A DNA stretch of 8,166 nt from NCBI GenBank assembly GCA_013349735.1, contig DUZC01000087.1, positions 1-8,166 on the forward strand, read 5' to 3'. A program made the position numbers and the translations under genes. This stretch comes from Rhodospirillaceae bacterium (GTDB lineage Bacteria > Pseudomonadota > Alphaproteobacteria > Rhodospirillales > Magnetospirillaceae). The notes under the pieces are model-generated. The model did no database searches. It was not told the DNA's origin and saw nothing but the letters and a program-made list of their open reading frames with translations. Each line of letters starts with the position of its first letter. The stretch's first letter is position 1. Shown here piece by piece: positions 1-6,531 of this stretch.

Positions 1-1200
1 CTGGCTTTGCGGGCCGGACGGCCTTTGCGACTGGTCAGCGCGGCCGCTTTAGAGAAACCGCCAGAATTGCCATTGGACGGCGTCGCCTATTTTACCGATG
101 CCCGACAAATGATCGAGACCGCGGATTTCGATGTTTTGGTTGAGTTGATCGGGGGCTCGACAGGGGTTGCGCCGGATGTTGTGACGGCGGCCTTGCGTAA
201 GGGGCGTCATGTCGTTACCGCCAACAAGGCTATGATTGCGCATCATGGGCGCAGCTTGGCAGAACTGGCCGAATCAACTGGCGCCACCATCGCTTTCGAG
301 GCCGCGGTCGCCGGCGGTATACCGGTGATCAAAGCCTTGCGCGAGGGTCTGGCCGCGAACCAGGTGAGCCAGGTTTATGGCATTCTCAACGGCACCTGTA
401 ATTATATCCTTACCACCATGCGCGAGACCGGGCGGGATTTCGGCGAAGTTCTTGCCGAAGCGCAGCGTCTTGGTTATGCCGAAGCGGATCCTTCATTTGA
501 TGTTGATGGGGTGGATACGGCCCACAAGCTGGCGATTCTGGCCAGCCTGTCTTTTGGCACGGTGGTGGCCTTGGATAAGGTTCATGTCGAGGGAATTCGG
601 CATGTTTCAGCGCTGGATATCCAATATGCCGAGGAACTCGGCTATCGGATCAAATTACTTGGTGTGGCGCGGCAAACCGGTGCCGGGATTGAACAGCGCG
701 TGCATCCCTGCATGGTCCCGATAAAGTCTTCGATTGGCCGGGTTGACGGTGTCTTCAATGCCGTGGTTGTCGAAGGCGATTATGTCGGACGAACGGTTTT
801 TGAAGGGCGCGGTGCCGGGGCCAATCCTACGGCTTCGGCCGTGGTTTCCGATCTTGTCGATATTGCTGCCGGGCGCCGGTCGTCGGCATTCGGGGTGCCC
901 TGCCGTCGTTTGAAGGCGCTCGAGTCTGCGCCAATGGATGGACATCGCGGGGCTTATTACATTCGCCTGATGGTTTTGGATGTTCCGGGGGTTTTCGCCG
1001 ATATTGCCGCGGCCTTGCGGGACGAGGAAGTGTCCATGGAGGCGGTCTTGCAGCGTGGGCGCGCTCCCGGTGAGACCGTGCCCGTGGTCCTGACGGTGCA
1101 CGATACACTTGAGGCAGCGATGAGCCGAGCTATTGATCGCATCAAGGCGATTGCGGCCGTCGTTGAACCGCCCCGCTTGATCCGTATTGAGGCCTTTTGA
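1..1200 (+). CDS. hom: Homoserine dehydrogenase, 5'-truncated by window edge
   Basis: Cytoplasmic enzyme that reduces aspartate-semialdehyde to homoserine with NAD(P)H, the branch point to threonine and methionine. The frame is open from base 1, so the gene starts upstream; about 30 residues holding the GxGxxG nucleotide-binding loop are missing compared with the usual ~430-residue enzyme. Counting the visible 399 residues from base 1: end of the NAD(P) domain with VELIGG and TANKAM (Lys76), the core motif GILNGTCNYI (127-136), and the catalytic stretch DPSFDVDGVDTAHK, where Asp167, Asp172 and Lys176 match the spacing of the catalytic Asp/Asp/Lys of yeast homoserine dehydrogenase. An ACT domain runs from about residue 319 to the end and starts YYIRLMVLDVPGVFADIA; such domains usually give threonine feedback control. 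The TTG at base 7 is only the first possible start codon inside the window, not the true start. The stop lies 14 bases before glpX. Confidence 0.96.
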   Translation: MALRAGRPLRLVSAAALEKPPELPLDGVAYFTDARQMIETADFDVLVELIGGSTGVAPDVVTAALRKGRHVVTANKAMIAHHGRSLAELAESTGATIAFEAAVAGGIPVIKALREGLAANQVSQVYGILNGTCNYILTTMRETGRDFGEVLAEAQRLGYAEADPSFDVDGVDTAHKLAILASLSFGTVVALDKVHVEGIRHVSALDIQYAEELGYRIKLLGVARQTGAGIEQRVHPCMVPIKSSIGRVDGVFNAVVVEGDYVGRTVFEGRGAGANPTASAVVSDLVDIAAGRRSSAFGVPCRRLKALESAPMDGHRGAYYIRLMVLDVPGVFADIAAALRDEEVSMEAVLQRGRAPGETVPVVLTVHDTLEAAMSRAIDRIKAIAAVVEPPRLIRIEAF

Positions 1201-1214
1201 AAGGAGCGGGTCAG

Positions 1215-2216
1215 GTGAGCCAGAAAAACGTAAAAGCAGATGATGTCGCGGTGATTGGTCGCAATCTGGCCCTTGAGTCGGTGCGCGTTACCGAGGCGGC
1301 CGCTCTGGCGGCTTCGCGGTTCATGGGGCGTGGTGACGAGCGGGCCGCAGATCTGGCGGCCATGGAAGCCATGCGGACAGCGTTGGATAGTCTGCTGATC
1401 GATGGAACGGTGGTGATCGGCGAGGGGGATCCTGGCGAGGCGGCCGTTTTATGTGCTGGAGAAAAAGTCGGGCAAGGCAAGGGGCATGCGTCCGTGGATA
1501 TTGCCCTTAACCCACTGGAAGGTGCGACCATTTGTGCGAAGGGTGGATATAATGCCCTTGCCGTGATGGCTCTGGCCGTGCAAGGGGGATTTTTGCGGGT
1601 TCCTTCGGTCTATATGGATAAGATTGCGGTCGGCCCTGATCTGCCCGAAGGGGTGGTCAATCTTGATGCGCCGGTAGAGCGGAATTTGCGGGAATTGGCC
1701 AAGGCCAAGTCCGTCGATGTCTCAGACCTGCTTATTTGTATTTTGGATCGGCCGCGTCATGAGGCTTTGATTGAAAAGGTACGTGAAGCGGGGGCTCGGG
1801 TGATGTTAATTGCCGATGGTGATGTCTCGGGGGTCATCGCCGCTGGTTTGCCGCACACCGGGGTCGACATGCATATCGGCGTTGGTGGTGCGCCCGAGGG
1901 TGTTCTGGCGGCTGCGGCGCTTGGCGCGGTTGGGGGGCAGATGCAGGCCAGACTGGTCCTGCGCAGCGACGACGAGCGGGCTATGGCGGCTCAGCGGGGG
2001 ATTAAGGATTTTTCGCACATATACAGTTTAAATGAACTGGCTCGGGGCGATGTGATGTTCGCTGCAACCGGTGTTACCGATGGGGCTATTCTGCGTGGCG
2101 TCCGACGGTACCCTGGGGGAGCGATGACCCATTCCATGGTCATTCGGGCGCGGTCGGGGACGCTCCGTTTTATTGAGACGCGGCATAACTGGCGACGCAA
2201 GACGGGTTTTGCTTGA
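1215..2216 (+). CDS. glpX: Class II fructose-1,6-bisphosphatase family protein with altered active site
   Basis: GlpX-family sugar phosphatase of 333 residues (family about 320-340); the usual reaction is fructose-1,6-bisphosphate to fructose-6-phosphate in gluconeogenesis. The GTG at 1215 is chosen because AAGGAG (1201-1206) sits 8 bases upstream; the in-frame TTG at 1197 would overlap the hom stop and has no better site. Family motifs seen: RVTEAAALA (N-term), GRGDERAAD (39-46), IDGTVVIGEG (Glu70), YMDK, DRPRH, ADGDVSG, GVGGAPEGVLAAAAL and ATGVTDG. By my alignment with E. coli GlpX, Asp33, Glu57, Glu88 and Glu213 are kept (here Asp46, Glu70, Glu102 and the Glu of GGAPEG), but Asp61 is Gly74, the metal ligand Asp85 is Asn99 and the catalytic-loop Thr90 is Ala104: the usual DPLEGT reads NPLEGA. 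The fold is therefore certain, but normal FBPase activity is not. It lies between hom and recJ, the usual alphaproteobacterial order, and is probably cotranscribed with both. Confidence 0.93.
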   Translation: MSQKNVKADDVAVIGRNLALESVRVTEAAALAASRFMGRGDERAADLAAMEAMRTALDSLLIDGTVVIGEGDPGEAAVLCAGEKVGQGKGHASVDIALNPLEGATICAKGGYNALAVMALAVQGGFLRVPSVYMDKIAVGPDLPEGVVNLDAPVERNLRELAKAKSVDVSDLLICILDRPRHEALIEKVREAGARVMLIADGDVSGVIAAGLPHTGVDMHIGVGGAPEGVLAAAALGAVGGQMQARLVLRSDDERAMAAQRGIKDFSHIYSLNELARGDVMFAATGVTDGAILRGVRRYPGGAMTHSMVIRARSGTLRFIETRHNWRRKTGFA

Positions 2217-2241
2217 GCCATCAGACCATGGGCTATCGTCA

Positions 2242-4008
2242 GTGAGTGGCGCATTTCTTGGGGTTGAGCATTCGCTGGGTGGCCGTCGCTGGCAGGAGCG
2301 TCCGGCGGATCTGCGTTTGGCTTTGACGATCTGTCAGCGCCATGAGCTTCCCGATATTGTCGGTCAGGTCCTGGCCTCGCGGGAGATATCCTTGGACGAG
2401 GCGGCCCATTTTCTTAAGCCGACATTGCGGGACCTGCTGCCTGATCCCTTTCACTTGAAAGACATGGATAAAGCGGCCGACCGGCTGGCCGTTGCCGTTA
2501 TGAATGGGCAGATCATTGGCGTTTTTGGGGATTATGACGTGGACGGGGCTACCTCCGCCGCCCTTTTGCTGCGTTTCTTTGCGGCGCTTGGAGCGGCTAC
2601 GGCCTTTCATATTCCGGATCGTATGACCGAGGGCTATGGTCCTAACACGCCGGCCTTGCTGCGTATGAGGCAGGCCGGGGTTGCTGTGGCGGTGACGGTC
2701 GATTGTGGTATTGCCGCCTTTGCGCCTCTGGCCGCGGCCGCGGCCGCCGGATTAGATGTCATCGTCGTCGACCATCACGAAGCCGAAGAGGCTTTGCCTG
2801 TGGCCCTTGCTGTGGTCAATCCCAATCGTTTGGATGAAACCAGCGCGCATGGCCATCTGGCGGCGGTTGGCGTTGCCTTTTTGTTGGTCGTCGCGGTGCA
2901 AAGTCGTCTACGCGAACGCGGTTGGTTCAAGGATCATGCGGCACCGGATTTATTGCGCTGGCTTGACATCGTCGCGCTTGGCACGGTTTGCGATGTTGTG
3001 CCGTTGGTCGGTGCGAATCGCGCGTTGGTGGCGCAAGGGCTTAAGGTGCTGGGCATGCGCCGCAATGCGGGGATTGCCGCGCTGTGCGATCTGGCCGGGC
3101 TAAAAGAGCCAGCGGATTCCTATCATCTTGGCTATATTTTGGGGCCTCGGGTCAATGCCGGTGGCAGGGTGGGGCAGGCCGATCTGGGGGTTCGGTTGTT
3201 AACGACCGATGATCCTCAGGAAGCGGCTGTTTTGGCGCATTGTCTGGAAGGTCATAATCGGGCCCGGCAGGAAATCGAGGCGGCGGTTCTGCAAAGCGCA
3301 ATAGAACAGGTTGATAGGTTCAGTGATGACCGCTTGCCTTTGGTGTTGGCGGCCGGAGATGGCTGGCATCCTGGTGTCATTGGGATCGTGGCCGGTCGCT
3401 TGAAAGAGCGATACAACCGGCCCGCCTGTGTCATCGCTTTTGAAGGCGATGAAGGCAAGGGATCGGGGCGTTCCGTTTCGGGCTTTGATTTGGGGGCCGT
3501 GATAATTGCCGCCCGTCAGGCTGGGCTGCTCCTGAAGGGGGGGGGGCATGCCATGGCTGCTGGATTTAGTTTGACCAGGGAGCAGCTTGATGGGTTCCGG
3601 GGCTTTCTAGGCGAGCGCCTGGCGGCGCAAATGCAGGGCCCTCTGAGACCTGTGTTTGAGCTTGATGGCGCTTTGGACCCAGGGGGGGCCTCCCTTGATC
3701 TTGTTAAAAGCCTGCTCTGTCTGGGGCCCTTTGGCTCGGGCAACGGCGAGCCGCGTTTCGCGGTAACCGGCGCTCTGGTAAAATCAGCCAGGGTGGTGGG
3801 GGCTGGGCATGTGTCCTGCATTTTGTCTGGCCGTTCCGGGGGGCGCTTGAAAGCCATTGCCTTTCGTGCCGCAGATACGGATCTGGGCCGAGCCTTGTTG
3901 GCGAAGGATGGGACTCCCATGCATTTGGCAGGGCCGCTGCGCATCGACAATTGGCAGGGAAATAGCACCGTTCAGTTATTTATCGAAGATGGGGCGCCCT
4001 CGGTCTGA
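2242..4008 (+). CDS. recJ: Single-stranded-DNA-specific exonuclease RecJ
   Basis: 5'-3' exonuclease on single-stranded DNA that acts in RecF-pathway recombination, base excision repair and mismatch repair; Mn2+/Mg2+-dependent. From the GTG at 2242 the protein has 588 residues, normal for RecJ. I chose this start because the sequence then begins SGAFLGVEHSLGGRRW, matching the common N-terminus of alphaproteobacterial RecJ. An in-frame TTG at 2173 would overlap glpX by 44 bases; no clear Shine-Dalgarno sequence precedes either, so translation may be coupled to glpX, whose stop is 25 bases upstream. Order of parts: DHH domain with GDYDVDG (Asp97, Asp99, Asp101), TVDCGIAA, VVDHHE (177-179) and GTVCDVVPL; DHHA1 domain with GRSVSGFDLG and GGGHAMAAGF (His436); C-terminal OB-like domain with GPFGSGNGEPRF. 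The GGG codons before His436 form a run of ten G (3537-3546). Nothing like a terminator follows the stop before the tRNA promoter. Confidence 0.96.
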   Translation: MSGAFLGVEHSLGGRRWQERPADLRLALTICQRHELPDIVGQVLASREISLDEAAHFLKPTLRDLLPDPFHLKDMDKAADRLAVAVMNGQIIGVFGDYDVDGATSAALLLRFFAALGAATAFHIPDRMTEGYGPNTPALLRMRQAGVAVAVTVDCGIAAFAPLAAAAAAGLDVIVVDHHEAEEALPVALAVVNPNRLDETSAHGHLAAVGVAFLLVVAVQSRLRERGWFKDHAAPDLLRWLDIVALGTVCDVVPLVGANRALVAQGLKVLGMRRNAGIAALCDLAGLKEPADSYHLGYILGPRVNAGGRVGQADLGVRLLTTDDPQEAAVLAHCLEGHNRARQEIEAAVLQSAIEQVDRFSDDRLPLVLAAGDGWHPGVIGIVAGRLKERYNRPACVIAFEGDEGKGSGRSVSGFDLGAVIIAARQAGLLLKGGGHAMAAGFSLTREQLDGFRGFLGERLAAQMQGPLRPVFELDGALDPGGASLDLVKSLLCLGPFGSGNGEPRFAVTGALVKSARVVGAGHVSCILSGRSGGRLKAIAFRAADTDLGRALLAKDGTPMHLAGPLRIDNWQGNSTVQLFIEDGAPSV

Positions 4009-4027
4009 GTTTTGGCCGAGAAAGGCA

Positions 4028-4056
4028 TTGATTTTGCCGGGAACCAAGGCTATCAA
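4028..4056 (+). promoter_or_regulatory. Probable sigma-70 promoter of tRNA-Glu
   Basis: TTGATT (4028-4033) and TATCAA (4051-4056) are separated by 17 bases; each matches the consensus box at 4 of 6 positions. Transcription would start near 4063, about 11 bases before the mature tRNA 5' end, with a GC-rich discriminator (ggccgtccctccgcg) typical of stable-RNA promoters. Found by eye only. Confidence 0.5.
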
Positions 4057-4073
4057 GGCCGTCCCTCCGCGAT

Positions 4074-4149
4074 GTCCCCATCGTCTAGAGGCCTAGGACA
4101 CCGCCCTTTCACGGCGGTAACAGGGGTTCGAATCCCCTTGGGGACGCCA
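4074..4149 (+). tRNA. tRNA-Glu, anticodon UUC, CCA encoded
   Basis: The full cloverleaf can be folded by hand. Acceptor stem GTCCCCA (4074-4080) pairs with TGGGGAC (4139-4145), discriminator G, then encoded CCA (4147-4149). The D arm is GTCT/GGAC; the anticodon stem is CCGCC/GGCGG (4101-4105/4113-4117) with loop CTTTCAC and anticodon TTC at 4108-4110. A four-base variable region is followed by the T arm AGGGG-TTCGAAT-CCCCT (4122-4138). The 76-base gene is intact. It is the last feature with core-like context; the sequence behind it looks acquired, so the 3' end of this tRNA may have served as an integration target. Confidence 0.97.
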
Positions 4150-4168
4150 ATTAAATCAATGGGTTAGC

Positions 4169-4190
4169 AACCGCCGAGAGGCGGTTTTCT
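4169..4190 (+). terminator. Rho-independent terminator after tRNA-Glu
   Basis: Perfect 7-bp stem AACCGCC (4169-4175) / GGCGGTT (4180-4186) closed by a GAGA (GNRA) tetraloop, followed by TTCT, so the stem runs into a TTTTCT tract. It lies 19 bases after the tRNA CCA and should end the tRNA transcript. Confidence 0.8.
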
Positions 4191-4197
4191 TGAATTG

Positions 4198-4216
4198 TAC
4201 GGAAATTATACGGAAA
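4198..4216. repeat. Tandem TACGGAAA pair next to tRNA, possible integrase arm site
   Basis: TACGGAAA occurs at 4198-4205 and again at 4209-4216, an 11-base period, about one helix turn. Repeats of this look, just downstream of a tRNA and its terminator, resemble integrase-binding arm sites at tRNA-borne islands in Proteobacteria, as far as I recall. No integrase gene and no second copy of the tRNA 3' end are in the window, so this is an inference from position and sequence style. Confidence 0.35.
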
Positions 4217-4326
4217 AGATGCTCTTCAGGCCGGTAGCGGCGTCAGACAGCAGCTGACCCGAAGCCGTCATTCATGCTCATCCCGCTGGCTGTTGCATCG
4301 GGAGCATTCTTGCATTACGGTGGCGT
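4217..4326. other. Leader region of the metal-transport operon, possible weak promoter
   Basis: No convincing gene is present. The only promoter-like pair is TTGCAT (4293-4298), 17 bases, TACGGT (4316-4321), each 3 of 6 to consensus. It is weak, but correctly placed to start a transcript just before the riboswitch near 4327. GTCAG...CTGAC forms a small imperfect dyad near 4244-4260. Confidence 0.3.
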
Positions 4327-4434
4327 CACCCATTGGGGAGTAGCCTCCTTCTTCGAGAAGGGTGCGGTCCAACATACTTGGCTTCGGCCATGGGCCGTGC
4401 ATGCCTTTCAGGGCTTGGCAAGACTTTTGGCGTC
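4327..4434 (+). promoter_or_regulatory. yybP-ykoY family Mn2+ riboswitch
   Basis: The conserved blocks of the yybP-ykoY aptamer are present in the right order and strand: GGGGAGTAG (4335-4343), CAACATACTTGG (4370-4381) and GGCAAGAC (4417-4424). Between the first two is a stem CCTTCT/AGAAGG (4347-4352/4356-4361); right after the second block is TGGC-TTCG-GCCA (4379-4390), a UUCG-capped stem. The outer P1 helix is less clear; CCA (4330-4332) can pair with TGG (4428-4430). This riboswitch class binds Mn2+ and generally turns on exporter genes. It lies upstream of a CaCA exchanger and a CDF exporter, which fits. Edges are approximate because P1 is not resolved by eye. Confidence 0.87.
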
Positions 4435-4447
4435 GGTATCCGTTCCT

Positions 4448-4492
4448 GGCTGGGCGGTGATATCGACGTCATTGATTGTCTGCCGTCCAGCC
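4448..4492 (+). promoter_or_regulatory. Hairpin between riboswitch and exchanger gene, candidate expression platform
   Basis: GGCTGGGCGG (4448-4457) pairs with CCGTCCAGCC (4483-4492) over 10 positions including one G-T pair, with a 25-base loop. It starts 24 bases after the last conserved aptamer block, where an expression platform is expected. There is no U-run right after the stem, so it is not a standard intrinsic terminator; it may control translation, Rho access or an alternative fold. Confidence 0.5.
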
Positions 4493-4553
4493 TGAAAGTC
4501 CCGATGGTGTTTCTTTCGTTCGCTTCCTTCCGCTCGCTGCTGGCCTGGCCGTC

Positions 4554-5552
4554 ATGATCACGGCCGTCGCACTGCTCCTGGCCTCCGCCGTCGTGATTTA
4601 TCTTTCCTGCGAGGCCTTCGTGAATGGCATCGAATGGGTGGGAAAGAAGACGAAAATCAGCCAGACAGCTACCGGCACCATCCTGGCCGCGTTCGGAACC
4701 GCCCTTCCGGAAAGCGTCGTGACGCTGGTGGCGACGGCCTTCGGGAACACTACCGCGCAAAAGGACATCGGCGTCGGCGCGGCCCTTGGTGGGCCGCTGG
4801 CACTTAGCACCATCGCCTATGCTGTGGTTGCCGTGGCGTTGCTGGCCTATTCCCGCCGCCTCAACAGGCCACGCCCCGCCATGGTGGAGGTGGATGGTCG
4901 CCGTTTGAGCCGGGACCAGACTTGGTTTCTCGCCATTTTCGCCTTCAAGATCGGCCTGGGGGTGGTGGCATTCGCCATCAAGCCGCTGCTGGGCATCGTT
5001 TTCCTTGCCGCCTACGCCGTCTATTGCTGGAGCGAATTGCGCGGCGAGGATGAGCAGGAGGAAGGCGAGCTTGAACCGCTGAAGCTACGTCCGAACAACG
5101 CAGATCCCGGTTTTTGGTGGGCTGTCGGCCAATCGCTCATGGCAATGGTGGTGATCTTTATCGCGTCACGGGTCTTCGTCAGCCAGTTGGAGGCCGTGGG
5201 ACCGTGGTTGGGGATCAGCCCCCAACTGACCGCCCTGCTTCTCAGCCCTATTGCGACGGAACTTCCGGAGACCATGAATGCGATCATCTGGGTTCGCCAA
5301 GGAAAAGAACGGTTGGCGCTGGCCAATATCAGCGGGGCGATGATGATACAGGCGACGGTGCCGACAGCACTCGGCCTGTTCTTTACCCCTTGGCTGCTGG
5401 ATGCGTCGCTGCTTATCGCGGCCACGGCGACGGCCATCGCCATTGTCTTCCTGCTGACAGCATTCCGACGCGGGCAGGTCAGTTGCGCCAAACTTTCCCA
5501 AGTCGGCTGGCTTTACGGAGCCTTCGCGGGTGCCCTTGCCTTCATCCATTGA
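4554..5552 (+). CDS. CaCA-superfamily (sodium/calcium exchanger-like) membrane transporter
   Basis: Integral inner-membrane antiporter of 332 residues, most like the bacterial YrbG/NCX branch of the CaCA superfamily, which exchanges divalent cations for Na+ or H+. Two internal alpha repeats are visible: GTILAAFGTALPESVVTLVA with Glu53, and LSPIATELPETMNAIIWV with Glu236 and Glu239; these P-E-S/T signatures line the ion path in the family. About ten hydrophobic segments are split by an acidic, probably cytoplasmic loop (EDEQEEGELEP). ATG 4554 is chosen because it gives a clean first membrane segment (MITAVALLLASAVVIYL); no Shine-Dalgarno sequence is seen. The frame stays open upstream to a TTG at 4476, but that codon lies in the leader hairpin loop. 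The Mn2+ riboswitch upstream suggests Mn2+ export; the ion cannot be read from the protein alone. The dmeF-like gene follows after 37 bases. Confidence 0.85.
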   Translation: MITAVALLLASAVVIYLSCEAFVNGIEWVGKKTKISQTATGTILAAFGTALPESVVTLVATAFGNTTAQKDIGVGAALGGPLALSTIAYAVVAVALLAYSRRLNRPRPAMVEVDGRRLSRDQTWFLAIFAFKIGLGVVAFAIKPLLGIVFLAAYAVYCWSELRGEDEQEEGELEPLKLRPNNADPGFWWAVGQSLMAMVVIFIASRVFVSQLEAVGPWLGISPQLTALLLSPIATELPETMNAIIWVRQGKERLALANISGAMMIQATVPTALGLFFTPWLLDASLLIAATATAIAIVFLLTAFRRGQVSCAKLSQVGWLYGAFAGALAFIH

Positions 5553-5589
5553 TCACCGACAGCAATCGAGATTGATCGGGAGAACGACT

Positions 5590-6531
5590 ATGCATTTCGA
5601 GAATTTGTCCCCGTGGCAGCACGTCCATCATTACCAGACCGGGATTGAGGACGCGGCGGAACGGCGCACCAAGATCGTGGTCGCGCTCACCGTCATCATG
5701 ATGGTGGCCGAGATCGCGGCAGGCACTGTCTTCAAGTCCATGGCGCTGTTGGCCGATGGCTGGCACATGTCTACACATGCCGGGGCGCTAGGGATTGCGG
5801 CCTTCTCCTATTCGTTCGCCCGCAAGCACGCTAATGATGAGCGCTTCACCTTCGGCACCGGCAAGGTCGGGGCGCTGGGCGGTTTTACCAGCGCCATCAT
5901 TCTCTGCATCGTGGTGCTGCTGATGGTGTGGGAATCGGCCAACCGGCTCACGACCGCACAAACCATTGCCTTTGATGAAGCCCTATGGGTTGCCGTCGTC
6001 GGGTTGGCCGTCAATATCGTCAGCGCCATGATCCTCGGGGGGCACGGACACGACGACAATCATGGTCACCACCACGATCACGACCACGAACATCACGACC
6101 ATAACCTTCGGGCTGCCTACATCCACGTTGTGGCCGACGCATTCACCTCTGTCCTGGCCATTGCCGCCCTGCTGCTGGGCAAGTATCTAGGCTGGTGGTG
6201 GATGGACCCCGTGATGGGCTTCGTCGGTGCTGCCGTGATCATCAACTGGTCCTGGAGCCTGATGCGCAAGACGGGTTCCGTCCTGTTGGACCATAGCGAT
6301 GCCCCGGAATTGCGAGAAGAAGTCCGCACCGCCATCGAGAGTGATGCGGACAATCGCCTGTCTGACCTTCATCTGTGGCAGGTTGGGCCGGGCCATTGGG
6401 GAGCCATCGTTTCCATCGTGACCCATGCTCCGCGTGATCCTGCCTACTACAAGGATCTTTTGGTGGAAGTTCATGAGTTGAGCCACCTCACTGTGGAGGT
6501 GCATCCATGCACTGGTGAAGTCTGCGGGTAA
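5590..6531 (+). CDS. dmeF: Cation diffusion facilitator, DmeF-like divalent metal exporter
   Basis: CDF-family inner-membrane metal/H+ antiporter of 313 residues. GGGAGA (5578-5583) lies 6 bases before the ATG. The N-terminus has a short His-containing segment (WQHVHHYQ). Six membrane segments follow; site A ligands are expected in TM2, LLADGWHMSTH (Asp56, His59, His63), and TM5, HVVAD (His179, Asp183). This HMSTH form is typical of DmeF-type Co2+/Ni2+ exporters rather than the DDxxD Mn2+ type. Between TM4 and TM5, residues 152-171 are a metal-binding loop with eleven His and five Asp in twenty positions. The C-terminal cytoplasmic domain contains LSDLHLWQVGPGHWGAIVS and ends HLTVEVHPCTGEVCG, a His/Cys-bearing tail. 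It shares a transcript with the CaCA gene 37 bases upstream and so falls under the same Mn2+ riboswitch; no DmeR-type repressor gene is present. The symbol is by resemblance; the metal is inferred. Confidence 0.85.
   Translation: MHFENLSPWQHVHHYQTGIEDAAERRTKIVVALTVIMMVAEIAAGTVFKSMALLADGWHMSTHAGALGIAAFSYSFARKHANDERFTFGTGKVGALGGFTSAIILCIVVLLMVWESANRLTTAQTIAFDEALWVAVVGLAVNIVSAMILGGHGHDDNHGHHHDHDHEHHDHNLRAAYIHVVADAFTSVLAIAALLLGKYLGWWWMDPVMGFVGAAVIINWSWSLMRKTGSVLLDHSDAPELREEVRTAIESDADNRLSDLHLWQVGPGHWGAIVSIVTHAPRDPAYYKDLLVEVHELSHLTVEVHPCTGEVCG

Noticed and set aside
655..1101. Long minus-strand ORFs opposite hom, recJ, the exchanger, dmeF and the transposase
   Set aside because: They are antisense shadows of strongly supported genes in GC-rich DNA and show low-complexity, Arg/Pro-rich translations without motifs.
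1197..1214. Upstream TTG start for glpX
   Set aside because: GTG 1215 has a well-spaced AAGGAG; the TTG overlaps the hom stop and adds residues not typical of the family.
2173..2241. Upstream TTG start for recJ
   Set aside because: It would read 44 bases into glpX; the family-like N-terminus begins at GTG 2242.
3857..4096. Small ORF spanning the recJ end and the tRNA
   Set aside because: It overlaps recJ out of frame and runs into the tRNA gene; no motif or start signal.
4274..4495. Small + strand ORF upstream of the exchanger
   Set aside because: It overlaps the riboswitch and its hairpin; its codons are explained by conserved RNA blocks, and it shows no protein family features.
4333..4557. 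Second small + strand ORF in the leader
   Set aside because: It lies across the aptamer and into the exchanger start; no ribosome site and no recognisable protein.
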